64,000 nt of DNA from Candidatus Rhodoferax bjergmarkensis. GTDB lineage: Bacteria > Pseudomonadota > Gammaproteobacteria > Burkholderiales > Burkholderiaceae_C. The translations under genes were made by a program, and so were the position numbers. Position 1 is the first letter of the stretch. Each line of letters opens with the position of its first letter. Below, piece after piece: positions 27,085-35,787 of this stretch. Where the stretch lies: assembly GCA_016708345.1 (NCBI GenBank), contig JADJFX010000019.1, positions 36,540 through 100,539 on the forward strand, in the 5' to 3' direction. The notes beneath the pieces were generated by a model. It worked only from the letters and a program-made list of their open reading frames with translations, was not told where the DNA came from and searched no databases.

Positions 27085-30029
27085 TCAGCCCAAGCGGCTG
27101 AGCTGGGCTTTGACCTTCTCCAGCGTGGCCGCAAAGTCGGTCATGCGCTTGCGCTCCAACTCAATCACGGCGGCTGGCGCTCTGGCTACAAACGCTTCGT
27201 TGCCCAGCTTGCCCTGGGTTTTGGCGATTTCACCTTCCAGCCGCGCGACTTCTTTGCCCAGGCGCAGCTTTTCGGCGGCAACATCAACTTCCATGTGCAG
27301 GCACACGCGCGCTTGACCCACCACGGCCACCGGCGCGGCTTGCGCGGCGTCGGCCCAGGCGGCTTCATCATCAAATACGCGCACTTCACTCAGCTTGGCC
27401 AGGGCTTGCAGCACCGGGGCTGCCTGGCGCAGGAAAGCAGCCTCTTCCAAGTGGGTGGCAACCACAAACAGCGGCAGCCGGGTGGCGGGTGACAGTTTCA
27501 TCTCGCCGCGCAGATTGCGGCAGGCGTCCACCAGCTGCTTGAGTTTGGCGACATAGGCAATGGCCGCCTCATCAATGCGATCCGGCTGGCTGGTCGGATA
27601 AGCGGCGATGGAAACGGATTCACCGCTGCGCCCGGCCACCGGGGCCACTTTTTGCCACAACTCTTCGGTGACAAACGGAATGATGGGGTGCGCCAGACGC
27701 AAAATGGTTTCCAGCGTGCGGATCAGGGTGCGGCGCGTGGCCCTTTGTTGGCTGTCATCACCGGTTTGAATCTGTACCTTGGCAATTTCCAGGTACCAGT
27801 CGCAAAACTCGTTCCAGACAAAGTCGTAAATGGTGCTGGCTACGTTGTCCAGCCGGTAGTCTTCAAAGCCCTTGGCCACTTCGGCTTCCACCTGCTGCAA
27901 CAGCGAGACGATCCAGCGGTCGGCCTGGCTGAAGTTCAGGTAGCCGCCCGTGGCGCAAGACTGCGCGGCGTGCTCGGCCAGGCCGCAGTCCTGGCCCTCG
28001 CAGTTCATCAGCACAAAGCGGCTGGCGTTCCACAGCTTGTTGCAAAAGTTGCGGTAACCCTCGCAGCGCTTGGCGTCGAAGTTGATGCTGCGCCCCAGGG
28101 ATGCGAGCGAGGCAAAAGTGAAGCGCAACGCATCGGCACCAAAGGCTGGAATGCCCGCCGGGAATTCTTTCTCGGTGTTTTTGCGCACTTGGGGCGCAGT
28201 TTCGGGTTTGCGCAGGCCCTCCACCCGTTTGACCAGCAATTCGGGCAGTGCAATGCCGTCAATCAAATCCACCGGGTCGAGCACATTGCCCTCGGACTTG
28301 CTCATTTTCTTGCCGTGCGAGTCGAGCACCAGGCCGTGGATGTAAACGTGTTTGAACGGCACTTTCCCGGTGAAGTGCTTGGTCATCATGATCATGCGGG
28401 CGACCCAGAAGAAGATGATGTCATAGCCGGTGACCAGCACGGAGGAGGGCAGGTACAGGTCGTAGTCAGACAGCGCTGCCGTCGAAGTCGCCAGCGTGGG
28501 GTCAGCATCTGCCCCGCCCAAGGTGCTAAAGGGCACCAGCGCCGAGGAGTACCAGGTGTCGAGCACGTCTTCATCTCGCCTGAGCTTTTTACCGGGGGCC
28601 TGGGCCTGGGCCTCCAGCTCGCTACTCGCCACATAGACTTTGCCGTCTTCGTCGTACCAGGCCGGAATCTGATGGCCCCACCACAGCTGGCGGCTGATGC
28701 ACCAGTCCTGGATGTTGTTCATCCACTGGTTGTAGGTGTTAACCCAGTTCTCCGGCACAAACCGAACCTCGCCACTTGCTACAGCATCGATAGCGCCTTG
28801 CGCAATACTGACGGGCGCAGGGGCTTGATTTTCTTCAGAAGAAGTGGCTTGGGCAGGCACTTTGTTCATACTGACAAACCACTGGTCGGTCAGCATCGGC
28901 TCGATGATCTGGCCGGTGCGGGCGCAGCGCGGCACCATCAGCTTGTGTTTTTTCACTTCCACCAGCAGGCCCAGCGCGTCCAGGTCCTTGACGATCTGTT
29001 TGCGCGCCTCAAAGCGGTCCATGCCGACGTAGGCGGCAGGTGCGTTGCTGTCGATCTTGGCGTCCAGCGTCAGCACACACATCATCGGCAGCTTGTGGCG
29101 CTGGCCCACTGCGTAGTCGTTCTGGTCATGCGCGGGGTGACCTTGACCACGCCGGTGCCAAACGCCTTGTCCACATAGTCGTCGGCAATGATGGGGATGG
29201 TGCGCTTGCACAAGGGCAGGGTGACCTGTTTGCCGATCAGGTGTTTGTAGCGCTCATCCTCAGGGTGCACCATGACCGCCACGTCGCCCAGCATGGTTTC
29301 GGGGCGGGTGGTGGCTACCGTCAGGCCCATGGCCGCTTGGCCACCCACCAGCTGCGCGCCCTGTGCAAACGGGTAGCAGATGTGCCACATGGAGCCGTCT
29401 TCTTCTTCGCTCTCTACCTCCAGGTCACTCACCGCGCTTTGCAGCACCGGGTCCCAGTTGACCAGCCGTTTGCCACGGTAGATCAGGCCTTCTTCATAAA
29501 GCTGCACAAAGGTTTCGGTCACCGTTTGGGACAATTTTTCGTCCATGGTGAAGTACTCGCGGCTCCAGTCCACACTGTCGCCCATGCGGCGCATCTGGGT
29601 GGTGATGGTGTTGCCACTCTTTTCTTTCCACTCCCACACCTTGGCGACAAAGTTTTTGCGGCCCAGGTCGTGGCGGCTGATCTTTTGGTCTTGCAGCTGG
29701 CGCTCCACCACAATTTGGGTGGCAATGCCGGCGTGGTCGGTGCCCGGAATCCACACCGTGTTGGCACCGCTCATGCGGTGGTAGCGCGTGAGCGAGTCCA
29801 TGATGGTCTGGTTAAACGCGTGCCCCATGTGCAGCGTGCCGGTCACATTGGGCGGAGGCAACTGGATGGCGAACGAGGGCGCGCCTTCCTTGGGGGCTTT
29901 GGAGCCCCGGTAACCCGCGTGGGCGTATTCACGGCGTTCCCACTCTGGCCCCCAATGGGCCTCGATGGCGGCAGGCTCAAAAGATTTGGACAGGCTGTTC
30001 AGGCCGGGTTGTTGCAGTGCGTCGTTCAT
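27085..30029 (-). CDS. valS: Valyl-tRNA synthetase, single-base frameshift in the deposited sequence
   Basis: Charges tRNA-Val. The N-terminal part (30029 to about 29130) has the HIGH-type motif PPPNVTGTLHMGHAF, TDHAGIATQ and the editing-domain motif TTRPETMLGDVAV. The rest continues in another frame with QWYV-region VPRCARTGQIIEP, the KMSKS motif (GKKMSKSEGNVLDP) and a C-terminal coiled coil. At about 29131-29136 ACCCCGCGCATGAC should read ACCCCGGCGCATGAC to give VTPAHDQNDYAVG. Loss of an essential gene is implausible, so a missed G is likely. The translated repeat at 28774-28831 adds residues near 400-419. Confidence 0.92.
28774..28831 (+). repeat. Dispersed palindromic repeat, copy 7 (inside valS)
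   Basis: On the plus strand CTTGCTACAGCATCGATAGC, GCCTTGCGCAATACTGACGG and GCGCAGGGGCTTGATTTT follow the family. On the valS strand it encodes NQAPAPVSIAQGAIDAVASG, replacing the shorter loop usual in this position. Confidence 0.7.
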
Positions 30030-30106
30030 GGTGTCTCAGTTAGGATGGGGCCGGTCGATTTTATCTGTGGGGATAATGGCCGCTTTTTCACGCAGCGCCA
30101 TTTGCC

Positions 30107-30883
30107 ATGCTATTTCTTCTGTCACCCGCCAAATCGCTGGACTACGACACCCCGGCGGGCGATGTACCTCACACCCAGCCCCTGTTCACGCGGCAATCGC
30201 AGCAGCTGATTGATTTGCTCAAAGTGAAATCGCCTCAGGAAATTGCCGGGCTGATGAGCCTGTCTGACACGCTGGCGGGGCTGAACGTGGCGCGTTATGA
30301 AGCGTGGCGACCCAAATTCACCGCCAAAAACTCCAAACAGTCGGTGCTGGCCTTCAACGGCGATGTGTACGAGGGGCTGGACGCCAAAAGCCTGGGGGCC
30401 AACGAGATGGCCTGGTTGCAGGACCATGTTTGCATCCTGAGCGGCTTGTACGGTGTGCTGCGTCCGCTCGACCGGATGCAGCCCTACCGGCTGGAAATGG
30501 GCACCAAGCTGGCCAACGACAAGGGCAAGGATTTGTACAAGTTCTGGGGCACGGACATCGCAAACTATTTAAATGAGCGTTTGCGGCGAGACGTGTCGCC
30601 CGTCATCGTCAACCTGGCCTCGCAGGAGTATTTCAAGGCGGTAGACGCCAAAGCGCTCAAGGCGCGGGTAGTGGACTGTGTGTTTGAGGAATACCGAAAC
30701 GGCCAGTACAAGATCATCAGCTTCATGGCCAAGCGCGCGCGGGGACTGATGGCGCGTTTTGCCGCCACCCACCGGGTCGTCACGCCGCAGCAGTTGCAGG
30801 CGTTTGACGCCGAAGGTTATGGTTATGACGCCGCAGCCTCCGGGCCTGCACGGCTGGTGTTTCGGCGGCACCTGACGGCGTGA
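30107..30883 (+). CDS. yaaA: Peroxide stress protein YaaA (DUF328/UPF0246)
   Basis: A 258-residue member with the family start MLFLLSPAKSLDYDTP and conserved GDVYEGLDA, LSGLYGVLRPLDRMQPYRLEMGTK (within 20-residue blocks), and NLASQEYFKAV. YaaA lowers free iron and DNA damage under peroxide stress in E. coli and binds DNA in vitro. Stand-alone here, divergent from valS. Confidence 0.95.
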   Translation: MLFLLSPAKSLDYDTPAGDVPHTQPLFTRQSQQLIDLLKVKSPQEIAGLMSLSDTLAGLNVARYEAWRPKFTAKNSKQSVLAFNGDVYEGLDAKSLGANEMAWLQDHVCILSGLYGVLRPLDRMQPYRLEMGTKLANDKGKDLYKFWGTDIANYLNERLRRDVSPVIVNLASQEYFKAVDAKALKARVVDCVFEEYRNGQYKIISFMAKRARGLMARFAATHRVVTPQQLQAFDAEGYGYDAAASGPARLVFRRHLTA

Positions 30884-30889
30884 GATTTA

Positions 30890-30948
30890 TACATCAAATC
30901 GGGCTCTAGCGCCCATTTTATATGCGCAAGCAGCTATGAAAATAAGAG
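30890..30948 (-). repeat. Dispersed palindromic repeat, copy 8 (contains a start codon)
   Basis: GGGCTCTAGCGCCCATTTTA and TATGCGCAAGCAGCTATGAA match the family in reverse. The ATG in AGCTATGAAAATAAG is the predicted start of the downstream hydrolase. Confidence 0.8.
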
Positions 30949-31826
30949 CAAACGGAATTGAGATAGAAGCCGACGACACCGCCGCACCAGGCGACCCGCG
31001 CCCGGTGGTGCTGCTGATCATGGGCATGGGCATGCAGCTCATCGCCTGGCCGCCGCAACTGGTGCAGGCCTTGGAGGATGCCGGTTACCGCGTGATTCGC
31101 CACGACAACCGCGACATTGGGCTGAGTCAGTTTTTTGACGATCTGGGAAGACCCAAGCTCTTGTGGGAGGGTCTTAAATACCGCATTGGCCTCACGCCCC
31201 AGTCGCCTTACACCTTGAGCGACATGGCCGCCGACTCGCTGGGGGTGTTGGATGCCCTGGGCGTGGCCAAGGCGCATGTGGTGGGGGTCAGCATGGGCGG
31301 CATGATCGGGCAGCGGCTGGCGTTGGCGGCACCCGAGCGCTTGTTGAGTTTGACCAGCATCATGAGCTCCAGCGGTGCCCGGGACCTGCCCAAGCCCACG
31401 GGTGAGGTGCTGCGCGTGCTGCTCAAACGCCCGGCTGGCAACAGCCACAAGGCGGTGCTGAACCATTACGTGCGGCTGTTCAAGGTGATTGGCAGTCCGG
31501 GTTTTCCGGTGAGCGAGGCTGAACTGCGTGAGCGCATTCTCAAAGGCATCAACCGCAGCTTTCACCCGGTCGGCTCCACCCGGCAGATGATGGCGGTGGT
31601 GGCGGACACCACGCGGGCGGCGCAGCTGGGCTACATCACAGTGCCCACCCTGGTGCTGCACGGCCAGAACGACCCGCTGGTGCCCTTTGCCTGCGGCGAA
31701 GACACCGCCCGGCGCATTCCGGGTGCCAAACTGGTTGGCATCGAGGGCATGGGCCACGATTTGGCACCCGGTGTGGTCGAGCGCCTGCTGGTGCCGCTGC
31801 TGGCGCATTTGAAAGCCAACCCATGA
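30936..31826 (+). CDS. Alpha/beta-hydrolase fold protein
   Basis: A 296-residue enzyme with the nucleophile elbow GVSMGGMIGQ (Ser near residue 122), oxyanion region LIMGMGMQLIAWP, and the late acid and histidine in LHGQNDPLVPF and EGMGHDLAPG. The substrate is unknown. Its ATG lies inside a dispersed repeat with no Shine-Dalgarno in front; the next in-frame ATG is near 31020, inside the fold, so the repeat-borne start is probably used. The stop overlaps the queF start by four bases (ATGA). Confidence 0.85.
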   Translation: MKIRANGIEIEADDTAAPGDPRPVVLLIMGMGMQLIAWPPQLVQALEDAGYRVIRHDNRDIGLSQFFDDLGRPKLLWEGLKYRIGLTPQSPYTLSDMAADSLGVLDALGVAKAHVVGVSMGGMIGQRLALAAPERLLSLTSIMSSSGARDLPKPTGEVLRVLLKRPAGNSHKAVLNHYVRLFKVIGSPGFPVSEAELRERILKGINRSFHPVGSTRQMMAVVADTTRAAQLGYITVPTLVLHGQNDPLVPFACGEDTARRIPGAKLVGIEGMGHDLAPGVVERLLVPLLAHLKANP

Positions 31827-32695
31827 GCAGCCCCGACCAATCCCAGCTGGGCAAAGCCACGGCCTACGTTGACCAGTACGACGCGTCCCTGCTGTTTCCA
31901 ATCCCGCGCGCGCCCAAGCGCCACGAGATTGGCATTGCGGCGAGCGCGCCTTTTTTTGGAGCCGATTTGTGGACAGCGTTTGAGCTGAGCTGGCTGAACC
32001 TGCGCGGCAAGCCGCAGGTGGCGCTGGCGCACTTCACCGTGCCGGCGGAAACGCCAAACATCATCGAGAGCAAGTCCTTCAAGCTTTACCTGAACAGCTT
32101 TAACAACACCCGCTTTGCCGATGTAGAAGCGGTCAAAACCCGCTTGCGCGCCGATGTGAGCGAAGCGGTGTGGCGACATACTTCGCGGGATGCGGGGCAT
32201 GGTGTGCAAGGTTCGGTTGGCGTCAGGATTTTGTTGCCTGATGTTTTCGACCGTGAACCCATTTACGAGCTTGACGGCCTGAGCCTGGACCGGCTGGACG
32301 TGGAATGCACCCGCTACACCCCGGCACCCGATCTGCTCAAAGTGCTGACCGAGCCGGGCAGCGAAGCCCCGGTGACGGAAGTGCTGGTCAGCCACCTGCT
32401 CAAGAGCAATTGCCTGGTCACCGGCCAGCCGGACTGGGGCAGCGTGCAGATCAGCTACACCGGCACCCCGATCGATCAGGAAGGGCTGTTGCAGTACCTG
32501 GTGAGCTTTCGCAACCACAACGAGTTTCATGAGCAGTGCGTGGAGCGCATCTTCATGGACATCTGGACGCGCTGCCAGCCGCTCAAGCTGGCTGTTTACG
32601 CCCGCTACACGCGCCGGGGCGGGCTGGACATCAACCCCTTTCGCACCAGCTACCCGCAGGCCCTGCCAGCCAATACCCGCACCGCGCGGCAGTAA
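31823..32695 (+). CDS. queF: NADPH-dependent 7-cyano-7-deazaguanine reductase
   Basis: Reduces preQ0 to preQ1 in queuosine biosynthesis. It is the 290-residue two-domain YqeB/E. coli-type form: KSFKLYLNSFNNTRF is the QueF motif and the catalytic cysteine and aspartate lie in KSNCLVTGQPDWGSVQISY; the glutamate FHEQC is present. It is coupled to the upstream hydrolase by an ATGA overlap. No other que genes are in the window. Confidence 0.95.
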   Translation: MSSPDQSQLGKATAYVDQYDASLLFPIPRAPKRHEIGIAASAPFFGADLWTAFELSWLNLRGKPQVALAHFTVPAETPNIIESKSFKLYLNSFNNTRFADVEAVKTRLRADVSEAVWRHTSRDAGHGVQGSVGVRILLPDVFDREPIYELDGLSLDRLDVECTRYTPAPDLLKVLTEPGSEAPVTEVLVSHLLKSNCLVTGQPDWGSVQISYTGTPIDQEGLLQYLVSFRNHNEFHEQCVERIFMDIWTRCQPLKLAVYARYTRRGGLDINPFRTSYPQALPANTRTARQ

Positions 32696-32742
32696 TGCCA
32701 TTTAGATTTCAACCCGATTCAAATCCATAGAACGAGGTCAAT

Positions 32743-33030
32743 ATGAAAACCCTTTCCCGTTTCATCAGCGCTCTTGTGCTTACTTTCAGTGTTGCGAGTG
32801 GCGCGGCGCAAGCCGCTGATCCAGTGCTTGCCGGTGAGAAAGATCCTTTGCGTGCCACGCTCATGGAAAGCAAAGAAAAAAGCAAAGGTCTCATCATTCA
32901 CACGGCCGGATCGGCCATCCCCATGGTTGTCGTTTCACTCGATGAGCGCTATGTCATTGGGCGCAGTCAGCAAGCTACCCGCATTGTTGTTCGCATCGAT
33001 CGCATTGACGGCATATCGGCAAGTCTTTGA
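32743..33030 (+). CDS. Small secreted protein of unknown function
   Basis: 95 residues with a clear signal peptide (FISALVLTFSVASGAAQA) and a short mature part including SLDERYVIGRSQQATRIVVR. No family recognised. The ribosome site is GAACGAGG. It stands alone after queF. Confidence 0.65.
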   Translation: MKTLSRFISALVLTFSVASGAAQAADPVLAGEKDPLRATLMESKEKSKGLIIHTAGSAIPMVVVSLDERYVIGRSQQATRIVVRIDRIDGISASL

Positions 33031-33109
33031 ACGGATGGGCGCTCATGGCAAGCAATATGGCCAACGCCATTGGCTTCGTAACGGCGCAATTGTTGGCCAT
33101 GCGTAGTGC

Positions 33110-33751
33110 TTGGTTGCAGAAATCTCGCGACATTCAAAATGCTTTGCATCTACGATTGCTGCGTTGCAAATCCGCGCCATAGCTGGTGCTATGGCTGTGG
33201 TTTGCGCCTTGGCAGCGCAAAGCACTTTTGGGGGTAGCGCGGTTCTGCCAAGCACTGGTTTGGCAATTGCGCTGTACTTGTACCTGATCGGGCGTGTAGC
33301 AGAAAGCGGGGGTTTTCTCAGGGCCATTTTTGAATTGTTGTTCTCAGGCTTTGTGGTGCTGCCCTATGTATTCTTGTGTTGCCTGTTGCTGTTGGTTGCT
33401 GGCATGTTTTGTACTTTGCGGCCTTGGGCGGGGTTGGTTCTCGTGGCATTGAATGTTGCTGTGTTGGCTGCATCATGGGCTATTTCTCCGCCGAAGGATT
33501 TCACAGGCTTGGGTGTCTGGTTACCCAGTTTTCTGTCTGCGGTTATTGCGGCTTACTTGGCTTACCGTGGGTTTTGGGGCGGACAAGACTCGGGTGCAAT
33601 CTGTTCTGCCGGTGGATATCGGGACGCAGCGGTGGGGTTGGCTCCTTGGGTTCAAAATGAAAGCTTGCTCTGCCCCTGTCTGAAATTGAGTAACAAAATA
33701 GGCCACTTGCGCACGTGGAATGTGCGCAAACAGCTATCAAAATGGGAGTAA
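33110..33751 (+). CDS. Putative membrane protein, ends formed by repeats
   Basis: Up to 213 residues with four likely membrane spans between residues ~45 and 155 (for example LYLYLIGRVAESGGFL; VFLCCLLLLVAGMF; AGLVLVALNVAVLAASWAI). The first ~37 codons overlap a palindrome at 33156-33220, and the last ~19 (GHLRTWNVRKQLSKWE) come from copy 9 of the dispersed repeat. The only early start is TTG at 33110; ATG at 33191 is an alternative. It may be a real small membrane protein whose ends were replaced by repeats, or a decayed gene. No function can be assigned. Confidence 0.4.
   Translation: MVAEISRHSKCFASTIAALQIRAIAGAMAVVCALAAQSTFGGSAVLPSTGLAIALYLYLIGRVAESGGFLRAIFELLFSGFVVLPYVFLCCLLLLVAGMFCTLRPWAGLVLVALNVAVLAASWAISPPKDFTGLGVWLPSFLSAVIAAYLAYRGFWGGQDSGAICSAGGYRDAAVGLAPWVQNESLLCPCLKLSNKIGHLRTWNVRKQLSKWE
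33156..33220. repeat. Imperfect palindrome at the 5' end of the membrane-protein frame
   Basis: TTGCTGCGTTGCAAATCCGC pairs imperfectly with GTTTGCGCCTTGGCAGCGCAA (shown as the right arm ending at 33220), around the strong centre GCCATAGCTGGTGCTATGGC. It resembles an intergenic repeat and is partly similar to the middle of the MITE-like element at 26915. Confidence 0.6.
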
Positions 33752-33752
33752 T
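33692..33752 (-). repeat. Dispersed palindromic repeat, copy 9
   Basis: CACTTGCGCACGTGGAATGT and GCGCAAACAGCTATCAAAAT form a reverse-orientation copy at the 3' end of the putative membrane-protein gene. Confidence 0.8.
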
Positions 33753-33812
33753 TTAAGCGTTTTTTGGCCGTGAATGACTCCAGCAGGCCAGCAGTCGCCG
33801 CTCTCACAGCAG

Positions 33813-33912
33813 GACTCAGGCCGACGTGGCATTGAGCTCCGTTCGTGTCCCCCGCCCGCGTTGCGGGCTCCTCCTTGACCTCACTTCACTGAACGCCACG
33901 CCAGCCTGAGTC
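33813..33912 (+). repeat. Hairpin element A (conserved core, variable stem)
   Basis: Arms GACTCAGGCCGACGTGGC and GCCACGCCAGCCTGAGTC pair over ~20 bases. The core contains GCTCCGTTCGTGTCCCCCG, the small palindrome GCCCGCGTTGCGGGC and CTCCTCCTTGACCTCACTTC. Its core is shared with element B in opposite orientation. Confidence 0.65.
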
Positions 33913-33974
33913 TTCAACCGTTGTTGGTCATTCGCCGATTGCTATAGAGAGTTTGCGCATACGCATTGTCGGCT

Positions 33975-34075
33975 GACGGTGACGGCGGGGTGGATGGTGT
34001 AGCGAAGTAAAGGAGGAGGATCGGGCGCAGTCCGGTCCGGGGGACATGAGCGGAGCCATCTGCCCCGGTGTCATC
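33975..34075 (-). repeat. Hairpin element B (same core, different stem)
   Basis: On the minus strand arms GATGACACCGGGGCAGATGG and CCATCCACCCCGCCGTCACC pair with several G-T wobbles. The core reads GCTCCGCTCATGTCCCCCGG and then CTCCTCCTTTACTTCGCT, as in element A, while the stem sequences are unrelated. Confidence 0.65.
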
Positions 34076-34359
34076 GGCCACTACAAACCTGTGCGAGCAT
34101 GGTCCGCAAACGCTGCGGACTTGTCTTACAGCTGTGCCAAGTGACCGGCAGCATAACAGTCTGAAACTGTCCTCTACGGCTTTGCAATCATTTTCCCGTC
34201 AGTCACTCGGTTTCAGTGGCAATTGGTTAGCCACTCGATCAATCAATCAGCGTTGAGTCCACATCGTCAAGAGGCACGACCTACCTTTAAAGACGCGGCC
34301 AAATGGGCTGGGGGGAGCGGGGGAAAATCACAGAATCAACGCAAAAAACAGACAGCCGC

Positions 34360-35787
34360 TTACCCACCCCCCAGTGTCTTGTAAAGCACCACCTGGTTTT
34401 GCAGGTAGGCCAGCCGCACCTGCACCAGTGCCTGCTGGCTGGCGAACTGGGAGCGCTGGGCATCGAGCCATTCGAGCTGGTTGGCCGCACCATTCTGGTA
34501 GCGCAGGTCGGTCAGGCGCAATCTGGCGGTTTCGGCCTCAAGCTGGGCTTGCTGGGCCTGCAGTTGCTGCGCCAGGGTTTCGCGCCCGGCCAGGGCGTCT
34601 GCTACCTCGCGGAAAGCGCTCTGGATGGATTTTTCGTACTGGGCCACCGCCATGTCAAAACCAACCTTGGCAGAGGCCAGCATGGATTGGTTGCGGCCAG
34701 CATCGAGCAGGGGCAGTACCAGCTGCGGTGCCAGCGTAAAGCCCCAGGAGCCGTCCTTGAACAGGCCGGAGAGTTCCGAGCTGGCGCTGCCCACGCCTGC
34801 GGTCAACGAAATGCGGGGGAAAAACGCGGCGCGTGCAGCGCCAATGTTGGCATTGGCGCTTAAAAGCTGTTGCTCGGCCTGGCGAATGTCCGGGCGGCGG
34901 GTGAGCAAATCGGAGGGCAATCCGCTGGGCACTTCGGGCAGGCGTACTTGGGTGAGCTTTTGCCCTGCCAGGCGCTGGCGAACCTCGTCGGGCAGGGCTT
35001 GGCCCAGCAGCAGCACCAGGGCGTTTTCACCCTGCGCGCGCTGGCGTTGCTGCTGCGCCAGCGTGACGCGGGCCGACTCCAGCAGCGACTGGGCCTGGTG
35101 CAAGTCCAGCTCGGAGGAGGCTCCGTTGTCAAAGCGCAGCTTGACCAGTTTCAGCGAGCCCTCACGCGTGCTCAGGGTCTGCTTGGAGATGGCCATCAGT
35201 TCTTCGTCGGCCAGCAAGCCCAGCCAGGTTTGGGCTACAGCAGACATCAGGCTGATCCGCACGGTGTGGCTGGCCTCCTGGGTGGCCAAAAACTGGGCCA
35301 GGGCTTGTTCCTTGAGGCTGGCCACGCGGCCAAAGAAGTCGATTTCATAAGCGGTCACCGCCAGCCCTGCCTGGTAAGCGCTGGTGATGCCGCCGGAGCT
35401 GTTGGGCGCGCGCGAGGCCGCCACTTGGGCGCTCAGTGTGGGCCACTGGTCAGCGCGTTTGATGCCGAGCTGGGCGCTGGCTTGTTCCATGACCAACACG
35501 GCCACGCGCAGGTCGCGGTTGTTGGCCAGTGCGGTGTTGATCAGCTGGCGCAGCGACGGATCGGCAAAAAAGTCTTGCCAAATGACCTTGCTTTCGCTTG
35601 CGGCGATGGCTGGCGCTGCTTGCGGCGTGGTCGGGGTGCCTGGCCATTGCGCGGCTATTGGAGCGGCAGGGCGCTGGTAGGCTGGCATCTGCGCGCAAGC
35701 GCCCAGCAGGGCGGCCGCAGTCAGCGTCAAGACCGTGCGCGGTCCAAAGCCCGCGTGACGGCCCCGGGATTGAAAAGACTTATTCAT
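34360..35787 (-). CDS. RND efflux outer-membrane lipoprotein (OprM/NodT family)
   Basis: A 475-residue TolC-type channel. The lipobox LLGAC is near residue 25, then LPEVPSGLPSDLLTRRPDI and AFFPRISLTAGVGSA are typical of the NodT family. It closes the tripartite efflux pump made by the two upstream genes. The start at 35787 overlaps the end of the inner-membrane pump gene by eight bases; frames open to 35928 are shadows. No terminator was seen after the stop. Confidence 0.93.
   Translation of the reverse strand: MNKSFQSRGRHAGFGPRTVLTLTAAALLGACAQMPAYQRPAAPIAAQWPGTPTTPQAAPAIAASESKVIWQDFFADPSLRQLINTALANNRDLRVAVLVMEQASAQLGIKRADQWPTLSAQVAASRAPNSSGGITSAYQAGLAVTAYEIDFFGRVASLKEQALAQFLATQEASHTVRISLMSAVAQTWLGLLADEELMAISKQTLSTREGSLKLVKLRFDNGASSELDLHQAQSLLESARVTLAQQQRQRAQGENALVLLLGQALPDEVRQRLAGQKLTQVRLPEVPSGLPSDLLTRRPDIRQAEQQLLSANANIGAARAAFFPRISLTAGVGSASSELSGLFKDGSWGFTLAPQLVLPLLDAGRNQSMLASAKVGFDMAVAQYEKSIQSAFREVADALAGRETLAQQLQAQQAQLEAETARLRLTDLRYQNGAANQLEWLDAQRSQFASQQALVQVRLAYLQNQVVLYKTLGGG

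Larger units (their letters stand above)
33752..34359. other. Repeat-rich stretch without a gene
   Basis: About 600 bases between the membrane-protein frame and the efflux operon. It contains two oppositely oriented hairpin elements (33813-33912 and 33975-34075). From 34080 to 34300 I see neither a convincing gene, a tRNA nor a terminator; the short frames there have no ribosome sites or family resemblance. Confidence 0.6.

Noticed and set aside
27652..29178. Long plus-strand open frame of 508 codons opposite valS.
   Set aside because: It is the antisense shadow of valS with His/Gly-rich composition and no domain.
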